7,152 nt of DNA from Dehalococcoidia bacterium (GCA_030608125.1 JAUWEU010000037.1:1-7152); one strand, 5' to 3'. Positions 1 through 6,008 are shown, numbered from the stretch's first letter. Program-made: numbers and translations. The notes: generated from the sequence alone by a model not told the origin.

Positions 1-471
1 TATTCTAATTATAATCCCGCCGATTAAGCTAGAATCTACTTTGGGTTTAAGCACTACCGGCTTACCGACTATGGTGGTAAGACGCTGGGCTAACCTTAGC
101 CTATCTTCATCATCAAGGGGAATGGCAGTGGTAACCTCAGCTACCTCCGCCCCCTCGATGCCACGGTAATTATCCAATAGTCGCTGATACTCGTCAGCAA
201 TATCACCTATCATATCTAACCTACCCTTAGTCACTAACAGAGATACCAGCTTTAGGGCTTGAGGATTTAAATCACCCAGTCGCTCAGATAGCACTCTAGC
301 CTTACTATCAAAATCAAGTTCCGGGTCTTGGAGTAAGACAAAAAGTGCGGTATCCTTAACCAGGCTGGCAATCTTTCTTAGGTCAGACTGCCATCTGTTT
401 AATTCCTTTGCCTGCAGGGCAATGTTAAACACTGCCTGTGAATAACGTCTAACATAAACGCTATTAGCCAC
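1..471 (-). CDS. atpH: F1Fo ATP synthase delta subunit (partial, C-terminus cut by window edge)
   Basis: The delta subunit sits on top of F1 and ties the alpha3beta3 head to the peripheral stalk made by subunit b. Reading the minus strand gives 157 open codons up to the window edge. The N-terminus carries the family signature RRYSQAVFNIA (about residues 8-18), followed by the helical bundle, and the visible end reads SSLIGGIIIRI, the conserved beta-strand motif near the C-terminus of the family. Members are usually about 180 residues, so roughly 20 are missing. I chose the GTG at 469-471 because AGAGGAG lies five bases upstream and the next in-frame ATG is far inside the conserved region. The gene follows atpF by 24 bases with no terminator between them, so it belongs to the same operon. 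Identity is clear from motif and position. Confidence 0.93.
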   Translation of the reverse strand, partial: MANSVYVRRYSQAVFNIALQAKELNRWQSDLRKIASLVKDTALFVLLQDPELDFDSKARVLSERLGDLNPQALKLVSLLVTKGRLDMIGDIADEYQRLLDNYRGIEGAEVAEVTTAIPLDDEDRLRLAQRLTTIVGKPVVLKPKVDSSLIGGIIIRI

Positions 472-495
472 GCTAACTCCTCTAAATGCAGTAGG

Positions 496-996
496 CTAAT
501 CCTTCTTCAGGGTTGTGCTCTCTTCCAACACCTTATCAATAAGCTGGCGATGTGCTTCCTTATCCAGCGTGCGGTCAATGACCTTCCCTGCCGCCAGTAT
601 GGTTAAGTCAGCAACCTCCTTACGCAGCTCGTCAATAGCAGCATCCCGCTCTCGGTGAATCTCCAGGCGTGCTTTGGCGATAAGGGCTTCAGCTTCTGGC
701 CTAGCCTCTTGCTGTGCCTTTTGTCTAATCTCCTCCCCGGTTCTCACCGCCCTGGCTATTACTTCCTGTCCATCCTTGCTAGCCGCTTCAAGCTGCTTCT
801 TAACCTCTTCCTCGGCACGGGCTGCCTGCTCCTTAATATATTCGGTCTGCTCCATACTCTCCTTAATCTTCTTAGACCGCTCATCAAACATTCTCATAAT
901 CGGCTTATAGGCAACCAGATACAGCAGACCGAACAAGATAAGAAAGTTTATAATTTGAGCTAACAATGTTGGTAAACTAATTCCAAGTCCTTCCAA
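496..996 (-). CDS. atpF: F1Fo ATP synthase subunit b (peripheral stalk)
   Basis: Subunit b anchors the stator stalk in the membrane and holds F1 against rotation of the c-ring. The 166-residue product has the normal architecture: one membrane helix at about residues 8-29 (LPTLLAQIINFLILFGLLYL), then a long, highly charged helix rich in Glu, Lys, Arg and Ala from about 35 to 135 for the b-b coiled coil, and a C-terminal part (about 136-160) that would meet delta. The length is typical (E. coli b is 156). The start is a TTG at 994-996, supported by a strong AGGAGGAG five bases upstream and by the family-like beginning MEGLGISLPTLLAQ. It lies 24 bases after atpE and 24 before atpH. One oddity is Pro100 in the middle of the stalk helix. 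With a single b gene visible, a homodimer is expected. Confidence 0.96.
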   Translation of the reverse strand: MEGLGISLPTLLAQIINFLILFGLLYLVAYKPIMRMFDERSKKIKESMEQTEYIKEQAARAEEEVKKQLEAASKDGQEVIARAVRTGEEIRQKAQQEARPEAEALIAKARLEIHRERDAAIDELRKEVADLTILAAGKVIDRTLDKEAHRQLIDKVLEESTTLKKD

Positions 997-1020
997 AATA
1001 ACTCCTCCTGCCTACCAAGA

Positions 1021-1251
1021 TTAAGCTACAAAGATGAGGACGACTGCCACTACCAGAGCATAAATGGCTACTGCCTCGGCGAAGGCGATAGCTAATATCA
1101 TATTGGTCATTATCGGTCCTCTAGCTTCAGGGTTGCGCCCTAACGCCTGCATGGCACCCATCCCCAAAATTCCGATGCCAATTCCTGGACCTATGGCTCC
1201 CAAACCCATACATAACCCAGCCGCTAACACCTTCATTGTTTCTACATCCAT
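1021..1251 (-). CDS. atpE: F1Fo ATP synthase subunit c (proteolipid, rotor ring)
   Basis: Subunit c forms the membrane rotor ring that carries protons past subunit a. The 76-residue protein is a two-helix hairpin. Helix 1 (about 8-36) contains the glycine ladder GPGIGIG at 21-27; the polar loop holds RNPE at 39-42; helix 2 (about 48-75) carries the ion-binding carboxylate Glu59 in AFAEAVAIY. The positions that bind sodium in Na+-type rings (a Gln in helix 1 and Ser-Thr after the Glu) are Ile26 and Ala60-Val61 here, so a proton-type ring is inferred. The ATG at 1249-1251 has AAGGAGG seven bases upstream, a strong site that suits the need for many c copies. The 60-base gap before it, after atpB, is A/T-rich near the ribosome site and may help boost translation. 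Length and motifs match the family fully. Confidence 0.97.
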   Translation of the reverse strand: MDVETMKVLAAGLCMGLGAIGPGIGIGILGMGAMQALGRNPEARGPIMTNMILAIAFAEAVAIYALVVAVVLIFVA

Positions 1252-1311
1252 TCTTCATCCTCCTTCTGGTTAATTATAATAGGCTAGTGTGCATGTAGTA
1301 AGACCTCTTCC

Positions 1312-2271
1312 TCAAGCTGTTTCACCCTCGTGAGGAGTAACGGCAATGGTGGCAAATACTAGAGTCAACCCACCAAAGATAAGAGCCTGGACGAAGCCAA
1401 TCAGCAATTCAAGACCATAAAAAGGAATGGCTAATACCCAGGGGGCAAGGAATAGCATCATTAATATCAGTATTTCACCCCCAGTCATATTGCCAAAAAG
1501 ACGGAAGGTAAAGCTGATAATACGCACAAATTCGCTCAGTGCTTCCAACATACCGACAAAAATATCAATGGCTCCGGTGAATAATCCGCTAAGACCAGCC
1601 TTAAGCTTACCCCTAAATAGCTGACCTAGACTCCTAAAAAATTGACCCACATTGATAAACTTTCCCAGGTAACGAAAGCCTCGCGACCTTAGACCAAAAT
1701 ATTCAACAACGACAAAAGATATAAGCGCCAGAGCCAAAGGCATATTAATGTCAGTATTGGCACCCCGCAGTAGATGTACTGGCTCACCCTCAGCACCAGT
1801 AACAAATATTGAGCCAAACCCGGGCAATAAACTCAGCCAGGCATTCATTAAAACGAAGAGAAAGATAGTAGTTACTATCGGGAAGAATCGGCGCCCATTT
1901 TTCTCGCCGGCAACATCCTTGCAAAGATTGAGCATCCATTCAATAGCAAACTCAAGTAGGCTCTGTAACCTGGATGGGATAAGCCTTATCCGGTGAGTAA
2001 CAGCATAGGCTATTCCTACCAAGACAATAATACTAAGCCAAGTAGCCAAAATAGTATTGGTGATGGGAAAGCCAAATAAGTGGAAAACCACCTCAGCAGG
2101 GAGCTGAAGGTGTGGTTTGGGAACGGTAAGCCAGCTAGGTAGCCCCAGGTCGCCAAAGAAGCTACTACCCAGAGCGCCGCTGAGTAGGCTAATTACCATA
2201 AGTACCAGAAAAACGACAAAAATCCCGATTAAAACAGGGAAGGAACAACCCAGGCAGCCGCGTTTAGGCAC
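1312..2271 (-). CDS. atpB: F1Fo ATP synthase subunit a (proton channel)
   Basis: Subunit a is the stator membrane protein that provides the proton half-channels against the c-ring. The 319-residue product shows the family core: RFFPIVTTIFLFVLMNAWLS (about 128-147), NTDINMPLALAL (172-183), and FRLFGNMTGGE (256-266), which contains the essential Arg257 (equivalent to E. coli Arg210) and Glu266. The last membrane segment has the conserved Gln295 in FVQALIFGGL. Two differences from the short E. coli form are visible: an extra hydrophobic segment at about residues 10-33 preceded by Cys6 and Cys9, and a cytoplasmic stretch before Arg257 about 20 residues longer (roughly 202-240, rich in Lys and Arg). 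The GTG start at 2269-2271 shares one base with the atpZ TAG stop (TAGTG), with AAGGGG upstream, implying translational coupling. I see no better start nearby. Confidence 0.96.
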   Translation of the reverse strand: MPKRGCLGCSFPVLIGIFVVFLVLMVISLLSGALGSSFFGDLGLPSWLTVPKPHLQLPAEVVFHLFGFPITNTILATWLSIIVLVGIAYAVTHRIRLIPSRLQSLLEFAIEWMLNLCKDVAGEKNGRRFFPIVTTIFLFVLMNAWLSLLPGFGSIFVTGAEGEPVHLLRGANTDINMPLALALISFVVVEYFGLRSRGFRYLGKFINVGQFFRSLGQLFRGKLKAGLSGLFTGAIDIFVGMLEALSEFVRIISFTFRLFGNMTGGEILILMMLFLAPWVLAIPFYGLELLIGFVQALIFGGLTLVFATIAVTPHEGETA

Positions 2272-2495
2272 TAGTTATTCCCCTTCTTTTGTTTGTTACC
2301 AATGAAAGGTCGAACCATAATATAGACACCATAAAAAGCGACCACAATTCCCAAAATTAAACCAACTATTGTCCAAATAGGCTCACTATTCAGTTTACTA
2401 TCAAGCCAGTGTCCAGCAACTACACCCAATATAATGGAACCAGCAATAAAAAACCCGACACCTGTCAGCCCCAGTGCCGCCAGCCACTTGCGCAT
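2271..2495 (-). CDS. atpZ: AtpZ/AtpI-family small membrane protein of the ATP synthase operon
   Basis: Small two-helix membrane protein of the type encoded first in many atp operons. AtpI is known as a c-ring assembly factor and AtpZ has been linked to divalent cation transport; which role applies here is not shown. The signature is GVVAGHWLDSKLNSEPIWTI, a Gly-rich helix followed by a WLD-x-x-L loop and Pro, then a second helix ending YGVYIMVRP, as in the AtpZ-like (ATPase_gene1) family. I chose the ATG at 2493-2495 (74 residues, MRKWLAALGL) because GAGG lies five bases upstream. A longer reading from the ATG at 2526-2528 (85 residues) has no good ribosome site, and that ATG falls inside the candidate -10 box, so a transcript from this promoter could not include it. 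The gene overlaps atpB by one base. Confidence 0.88.
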   Translation of the reverse strand: MRKWLAALGLTGVGFFIAGSIILGVVAGHWLDSKLNSEPIWTIVGLILGIVVAFYGVYIMVRPFIGNKQKKGNN

Positions 2496-2523
2496 ACCAG
2501 CCTCAATATTTCCAACCCTGGAT

Positions 2524-2553
2524 AGCATATCAAATCTGCCCGCCCCGGGTCAA
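2524..2553 (-). promoter_or_regulatory. Candidate promoter of the atp operon
   Basis: On the minus strand TTGACC (2548-2553, five of six consensus bases) and TATGCT (2524-2529, four of six) are separated by 18 bases. It lies just downstream of a strong terminator and just upstream of atpZ, where the operon needs a promoter. The predicted transcript would begin near 2517, giving a leader of about 20 bases with GAGG before the ATG at 2495. The -35 box is bracketed by two copies of GGCGGGC. This is a prediction from consensus only. Confidence 0.55.
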
Positions 2554-2579
2554 GCCCGCCTTTAAGGGGAATCGGTACT

Positions 2580-2613
2580 AAAAAGCCTTAGACCTTCAGG
2601 TCTAAGGCTTTTT
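2580..2613 (-). terminator. Intrinsic terminator between the zinc-ribbon gene and the atp operon
   Basis: The arms AAAAAGCCTTAGACCT (2580-2595) and AGGTCTAAGGCTTTTT (2598-2613) are perfect reverse complements, giving a hairpin with a tiny loop and runs of five A and five T at the two ends. It can work in both directions. On the minus strand it ends the nuclease/zinc-ribbon transcript 40 bases after the zinc-ribbon stop and isolates the atp promoter from read-through. Confidence 0.92.
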
Positions 2614-2654
2614 AACTGATAATAGAAAAATAACCGTATCTTGTAGTGATGTTG

Positions 2655-2996
2655 CTATCTTTTAAGCCCACTTTGATTAAAAAGGTGGGAAAAGTCTCCA
2701 TCAAAGTCTTTCAAGAAATTGTGCATATCCAGCACTTCATCGGCGGTTGGTCTACCCATACTCCTGAATTTATCCAGTTCTGCCTCAGTAAGGTCGGTAA
2801 TAACCTCAGGCGCCCTACCATCCTTAATTACTGCCGCCGCTAAATACTGAGTATGACAAGCTACACACAACACCTTTAAAAACCACAAATTCTCCTCATG
2901 CCCAAGGACTTCAATATTATCTGCATCATAGTGGTGTCCACAAACGCCACACTTCATTGAAGCCATCAGCTTTTTGATAAGATTCTCTTCCACCAA
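2655..2996 (-). CDS. Small zinc-ribbon protein of unknown function
   Basis: I do not recognise a named family. The 113-residue product has two Cys pairs, CGVCGHHY at 16-23 and CVACHTQ at 44-50, spaced as in a zinc ribbon (CxxC, 24 residues, CxxC), with His21, His22 and His48 nearby. A second, acidic helical half follows, with an ELDKFRSMGRPTADEVLDMH stretch at about 73-92 and an acidic aromatic tail, FLKDFDGDF (94-102). There is no signal peptide or membrane segment, so it should be cytoplasmic. The zinc ribbon could bind nucleic acid or a protein partner; this is inference. The start is TTG (2994-2996) or the adjacent GTG (2991-2993), with GAGG at 3002-3005 serving either. It begins 11 bases after the DUF151 nuclease gene, so they are co-transcribed and may act together. 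The terminator follows directly. Confidence 0.82.
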   Translation of the reverse strand: MVEENLIKKLMASMKCGVCGHHYDADNIEVLGHEENLWFLKVLCVACHTQYLAAAVIKDGRAPEVITDLTEAELDKFRSMGRPTADEVLDMHNFLKDFDGDFSHLFNQSGLKR

Positions 2997-3007
2997 TTCA
3001 GCCTCGG

Positions 3008-3550
3008 TTATGATTTATGCTTATCAAAGTCCTCTAAATCAAGGGTATTAATGAAATCATAGAAAGCCGACATCTTCTTCAACTCTTCTTCGTTAATCTC
3101 CTTGCCTCTTGCCCCTTCCCTTTCTTGTGGAACAGGTTTACCTGTCTCCTTATCTAGTAGGATACCTGCCTTGTCTAAAACTGTCTCTTCAGCATAGATA
3201 GGTGTCTCAACCCTTACCGCCCGGGCAAGGGCATCGCTAGGACGAGAGTCGACCTCCATTTGCTCGCCACCTACATTAAGAATAATCTTGGCATAAAAGG
3301 TATCACTTTTAAGGTCGCTGACGACTATAGAGTTGACCGTAGCTCCCAAAGCATCAATGACGGTGCGTAACAAGTCATGAGTTAACGGTCTGGGCACTGC
3401 AACGCCCTGTAGCTTTACAGCTATGGCATCCGCCTCGGCTGGACCAATCCAAATGGGTAGATAGCGCTCTGACATCTTCTCTTTCAGAATCACCACCCGC
3501 TGATAATTCATCAGACTAACCCGGATGCTGTCAATAGTCATCTCAATCAT
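3008..3550 (-). CDS. Bifunctional nuclease family protein (DUF151)
   Basis: The 180-residue protein matches the DUF151 (bifunctional nuclease, BFN) family along its first 125 residues: LPIWIGPAEADAIA at 31-44, PRPLTHDLL at 53-61, the strand DTFYAKIIL at 83-91, and DSRPSDALARAVR at 101-113. Plant members have been reported to have RNase and DNase activity; the role of bacterial members is poorly settled. The C-terminal third is charged, with an Arg/Lys/Glu linker at about 138-160, and ends in FYDFINTLDLEDFD rather than a clear UVR motif. The ATG at 3548-3550 has GAGGAGG seven bases upstream and begins MIEMTIDSIRV, as family members do. A near-consensus promoter lies just upstream, and the zinc-ribbon gene follows by 11 bases. 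Family assignment is firm; substrate is unknown. Confidence 0.93.
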   Translation of the reverse strand: MIEMTIDSIRVSLMNYQRVVILKEKMSERYLPIWIGPAEADAIAVKLQGVAVPRPLTHDLLRTVIDALGATVNSIVVSDLKSDTFYAKIILNVGGEQMEVDSRPSDALARAVRVETPIYAEETVLDKAGILLDKETGKPVPQEREGARGKEINEEELKKMSAFYDFINTLDLEDFDKHKS

Positions 3551-3587
3551 GATTAAACCTCCTCTATTTCCTCAGCAACATATTCAA

Positions 3588-3616
3588 ATTTTACTCTACA
3601 TCACCCCCACTGTCAA
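3588..3616 (-). promoter_or_regulatory. Promoter of the nuclease/zinc-ribbon unit
   Basis: On the minus strand a perfect TTGACA (3611-3616) is followed after exactly 17 bases by TAAAAT (3588-3593, five of six). The A/T-rich inverted repeat AAATAAT-N6-ATTATTT at 3621-3640 starts four bases upstream of the -35 box and could be an UP element or an operator. Transcription would start near 3581, leaving about 30 bases of leader with a strong ribosome site. This is the best sigma-70-type promoter in the window. Confidence 0.8.
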
Positions 3617-3663
3617 CTAGAAATAATAGGAGAATTATTTATCCCACCTACTCTCCTCAGCAT

Positions 3664-3692
3664 TTAGCTAAATTGCCTTATTATGGTATAAT
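3664..3692 (+). promoter_or_regulatory. Promoter of the ppsA-dgt operon
   Basis: A perfect TATAAT at 3687-3692 is preceded by TG one base away (TGGTATAAT), an extended -10 element. The -35 position at 17 bases holds only TTAGCT (three of six), as is common for extended -10 promoters. The start would lie near 3699, with a leader of about 40 bases containing AAGGAG (3724-3729) eight bases before the ppsA ATG. It diverges from the nuclease promoter about 70 bases away. Confidence 0.72.
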
Positions 3693-3737
3693 AATAACAA
3701 GTAAAACAATAAATTCCAGATAAAAGGAGACATAATT

Positions 3738-6008
3738 ATGGATGAAGTTAAGGCTATAGTTTGGTTTAATGAGGTCACCAAAAAAGACATACCCCTCGTT
3801 GGTGGTAAAGGAGCAAATCTAGGTGAAATGACCAACACCAACATACCGGTTCCCCCGGGCTTCATTGTAACCGCTAATGCCTACTACGACTTTCTACAAA
3901 AATCAAAGATCACCGATAAAATTCGTAATCTACTAAAACCACTAGACTACAACGATAGTAAACAATTGCAACGGGTGGCTGAGGAAATTAAGCAAGTAAT
4001 CCTAAACGCTCAAATGCCACCAGAATTAGCTGAAGAGATTAAGCAAGCTTATATAAAAATGGGTAGGGGCTTGGTTGCGGTTCGCTCCTCAGCTACTGCT
4101 GAGGACCTGCCTGAAGCTTCCTTTGCTGGTCAGCAAAGCACATTCCTTAATGTCCAGGGTGAGAAAGAGGTGATAACTGCCGTTCAAGAGTGCTGGGCAT
4201 CCCTGTTCAAACCGAGGGCTATCTTCTACAGATATCAACAGGGTTTTGACCACTTCAAAGTTGGCGTTGCTGTCCCAATCCAGAAAATGGTACAGTCTCA
4301 GGCTTCTGGGGTTATGTTTACTATAGAACCGATGACTAGCGACAGAAGTAAGATTATCATTGAGGCTGTCTATGGGCTTGGTGAAGCCCTGGTATCAGGA
4401 GAAGTAATCCCTGACCTCTATATTATTGATAAAGAAGGATTAAAAATTAGCAATAAAAAGATTGGCGCACAAGAGTGGCAGCTGATTAGGAATCTAGCCG
4501 CCGGTGATGGAGAAACTAATATCAAAGTGATGCTCCAACCTTCAAGGCAAACTCAACAAAAGTTGGCTGATGAAGACATAATTAGCCTGGCTAAGCTAGG
4601 AAAATACATAGAAGATTTATACCAATTCCCCCAAGATATTGAATGGGCGCAAGAGGATAAGAAAATATTTATCGTCCAAACTCGCCCGGTAACTACTATT
4701 AAGGCAGAGGCAGTGGCTGAGGTCATCCCTGAAATCAAAGCCGCTGTGCTTCTATCTGGGGTGCCGGCTAGCCCGGGCATGGCATCAGGACCAGTCAAGA
4801 TAGTATATGACGCCTCTGAAATAGACAAGGTGGAAAGCGGTGACATTCTGGTTTCTGAAATGACTACCCCTGACTTTGTGCCAGCAATGAAGCGAGCCGT
4901 GGCTATTGTAACTGAGCGTGGGGGTAGAACAGCCCACGCCGCCATCGTCAGCCGAGAGCTAGGTGTCCCCTGTATTGTCGGCGCAGAGCGAGCGTTAGCT
5001 ATCCTGACCAATGGGCAGGTAATCACCGTAGATGGCTCACAGGGTAAGATATATGAGGGCAGAGTGGCTGAGGAAAAATTAGTCGTCTCTACCGCTATTC
5101 CCAGAAAGAAAATTAAGACCAGGACCAAGGTTTATGTAAATCTGGCTCAGCCTGAGCTGGCTGACAGGGTGGCGGCTCGTAATGTAGATGGTGTGGGCTT
5201 GCTCCGAGCTGAGTTTATGGTTGCCCAAATTGGTGAGCACCCCCGCCATATGATTAGCCAGAATAGAGGCAATGAGTTTGTGGACAAACTCGCCGATGGT
5301 ATAAATACCTTTGCCAAAGCCTTCAACCCACGCCCGGTAGTTTACCGAACCACTGATTTTAAGACCAATGAGTACCGGGAACTCACTGGCGGTCAGGAGT
5401 ATGAAGAGATTGAGGAAAATCCCATGCTCGGTTATAGAGGGTGCTCTCGTTACATCAGAGACCTTGATGTGTTTAAGTTGGAGATAGAGGCCATAAAGAG
5501 AGTGAGACAGAATTACAAGAATCTGTGGGTTATGATTCCCTTTGTCCGCACTGTTGATGAAATGACTAAAACAAAGGAGTTCTTGGAATCTCAGGGGCTA
5601 AAGCGTTCCGCTGACTTCAAACTGTGGATGATGGTGGAGGTGCCATCTAACATTTTTCTTATGGAGAAATTCCTTGAGATTGGCATTGATGGCATATCTA
5701 TTGGCTCAAACGACCTAACTCAGCTTATCCTGGGAATTGATAGGGATAGCCAAAAGTTAGCCGAGACATTTGACGAACGAAACGAAGCCGTACTTATAGC
5801 TCTGGAAAGGGCTATTAAAGTAGCCAAAAGCATGGGGGTTACCTCCTCTATCTGTGGGCAGGCACCCTCAGTATACCCCGAGCTTACTGAAAAACTGGTG
5901 GGGTGGGGTATTACTTCAGTTTCAGTAAGCCCCGATATGATTGATAAGACTAGGGATATAATTGCCCAAGCAGAAAAGAGATTGAAGCTTAGTGGTCAGT
6001 CAGCTTAA
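3738..6008 (+). CDS. ppsA: Phosphoenolpyruvate synthase (pyruvate, water dikinase)
   Basis: Converts pyruvate, ATP and water to PEP, AMP and phosphate, the entry to gluconeogenesis. The 756-residue protein has all three domains. The N-terminal ATP-grasp-like domain shows GGKGANLGEM (22-31), AVRSSATAEDLPEASFAGQ (114-132) and IVQTRPVTT (312-320). The phosphohistidine domain carries the catalytic His400 in GGRTAHAAIVSRELG. The C-terminal PEP/pyruvate barrel has RAEF (490-493), TDFKTNEY (539-546), ENPMLGYRG (560-568), SIGSNDLTQL (654-663) and the active-site Cys706 in ICGQAP. Residues DFKTNEY and ENPMLGYRG favour PEP synthase over pyruvate phosphate dikinase. It is somewhat shorter than E. coli PpsA (792) but complete at both ends. 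Thr398, two residues before the His, matches the site used by the PSRP regulator elsewhere. It overlaps the next gene by 17 bases. Confidence 0.96.
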   Translation: MDEVKAIVWFNEVTKKDIPLVGGKGANLGEMTNTNIPVPPGFIVTANAYYDFLQKSKITDKIRNLLKPLDYNDSKQLQRVAEEIKQVILNAQMPPELAEEIKQAYIKMGRGLVAVRSSATAEDLPEASFAGQQSTFLNVQGEKEVITAVQECWASLFKPRAIFYRYQQGFDHFKVGVAVPIQKMVQSQASGVMFTIEPMTSDRSKIIIEAVYGLGEALVSGEVIPDLYIIDKEGLKISNKKIGAQEWQLIRNLAAGDGETNIKVMLQPSRQTQQKLADEDIISLAKLGKYIEDLYQFPQDIEWAQEDKKIFIVQTRPVTTIKAEAVAEVIPEIKAAVLLSGVPASPGMASGPVKIVYDASEIDKVESGDILVSEMTTPDFVPAMKRAVAIVTERGGRTAHAAIVSRELGVPCIVGAERALAILTNGQVITVDGSQGKIYEGRVAEEKLVVSTAIPRKKIKTRTKVYVNLAQPELADRVAARNVDGVGLLRAEFMVAQIGEHPRHMISQNRGNEFVDKLADGINTFAKAFNPRPVVYRTTDFKTNEYRELTGGQEYEEIEENPMLGYRGCSRYIRDLDVFKLEIEAIKRVRQNYKNLWVMIPFVRTVDEMTKTKEFLESQGLKRSADFKLWMMVEVPSNIFLMEKFLEIGIDGISIGSNDLTQLILGIDRDSQKLAETFDERNEAVLIALERAIKVAKSMGVTSSICGQAPSVYPELTEKLVGWGITSVSVSPDMIDKTRDIIAQAEKRLKLSGQSA

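Noticed and set aside
655..963. Open frames on the plus strand opposite atpF (655-963 and 674-910)
   Set aside because: Both are antisense to the conserved stalk gene; the products are Leu/Cys/Ser-rich, as expected from reading the opposite strand of a coiled-coil gene, with no ribosome site support.
1748..1996. 82-codon plus-strand frame opposite atpB
   Set aside because: Antisense to conserved membrane segments of subunit a; no independent support.
2242..2271. Lipoprotein signal at the AtpB N-terminus
   Set aside because: The Cys residues (6 and 9) come before the hydrophobic stretch; a lipobox Cys must follow it.
3668..3865. 65-codon minus-strand frame over the start of ppsA
   Set aside because: It covers the ppsA promoter and its conserved N-terminus on the wrong strand and has no recognisable motif.
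4553..5128. 191-codon open frame on the minus strand within ppsA
   Set aside because: It lies wholly antisense to a clearly conserved part of ppsA, including the catalytic His region, and its product resembles no family; it is a shadow of codon bias.
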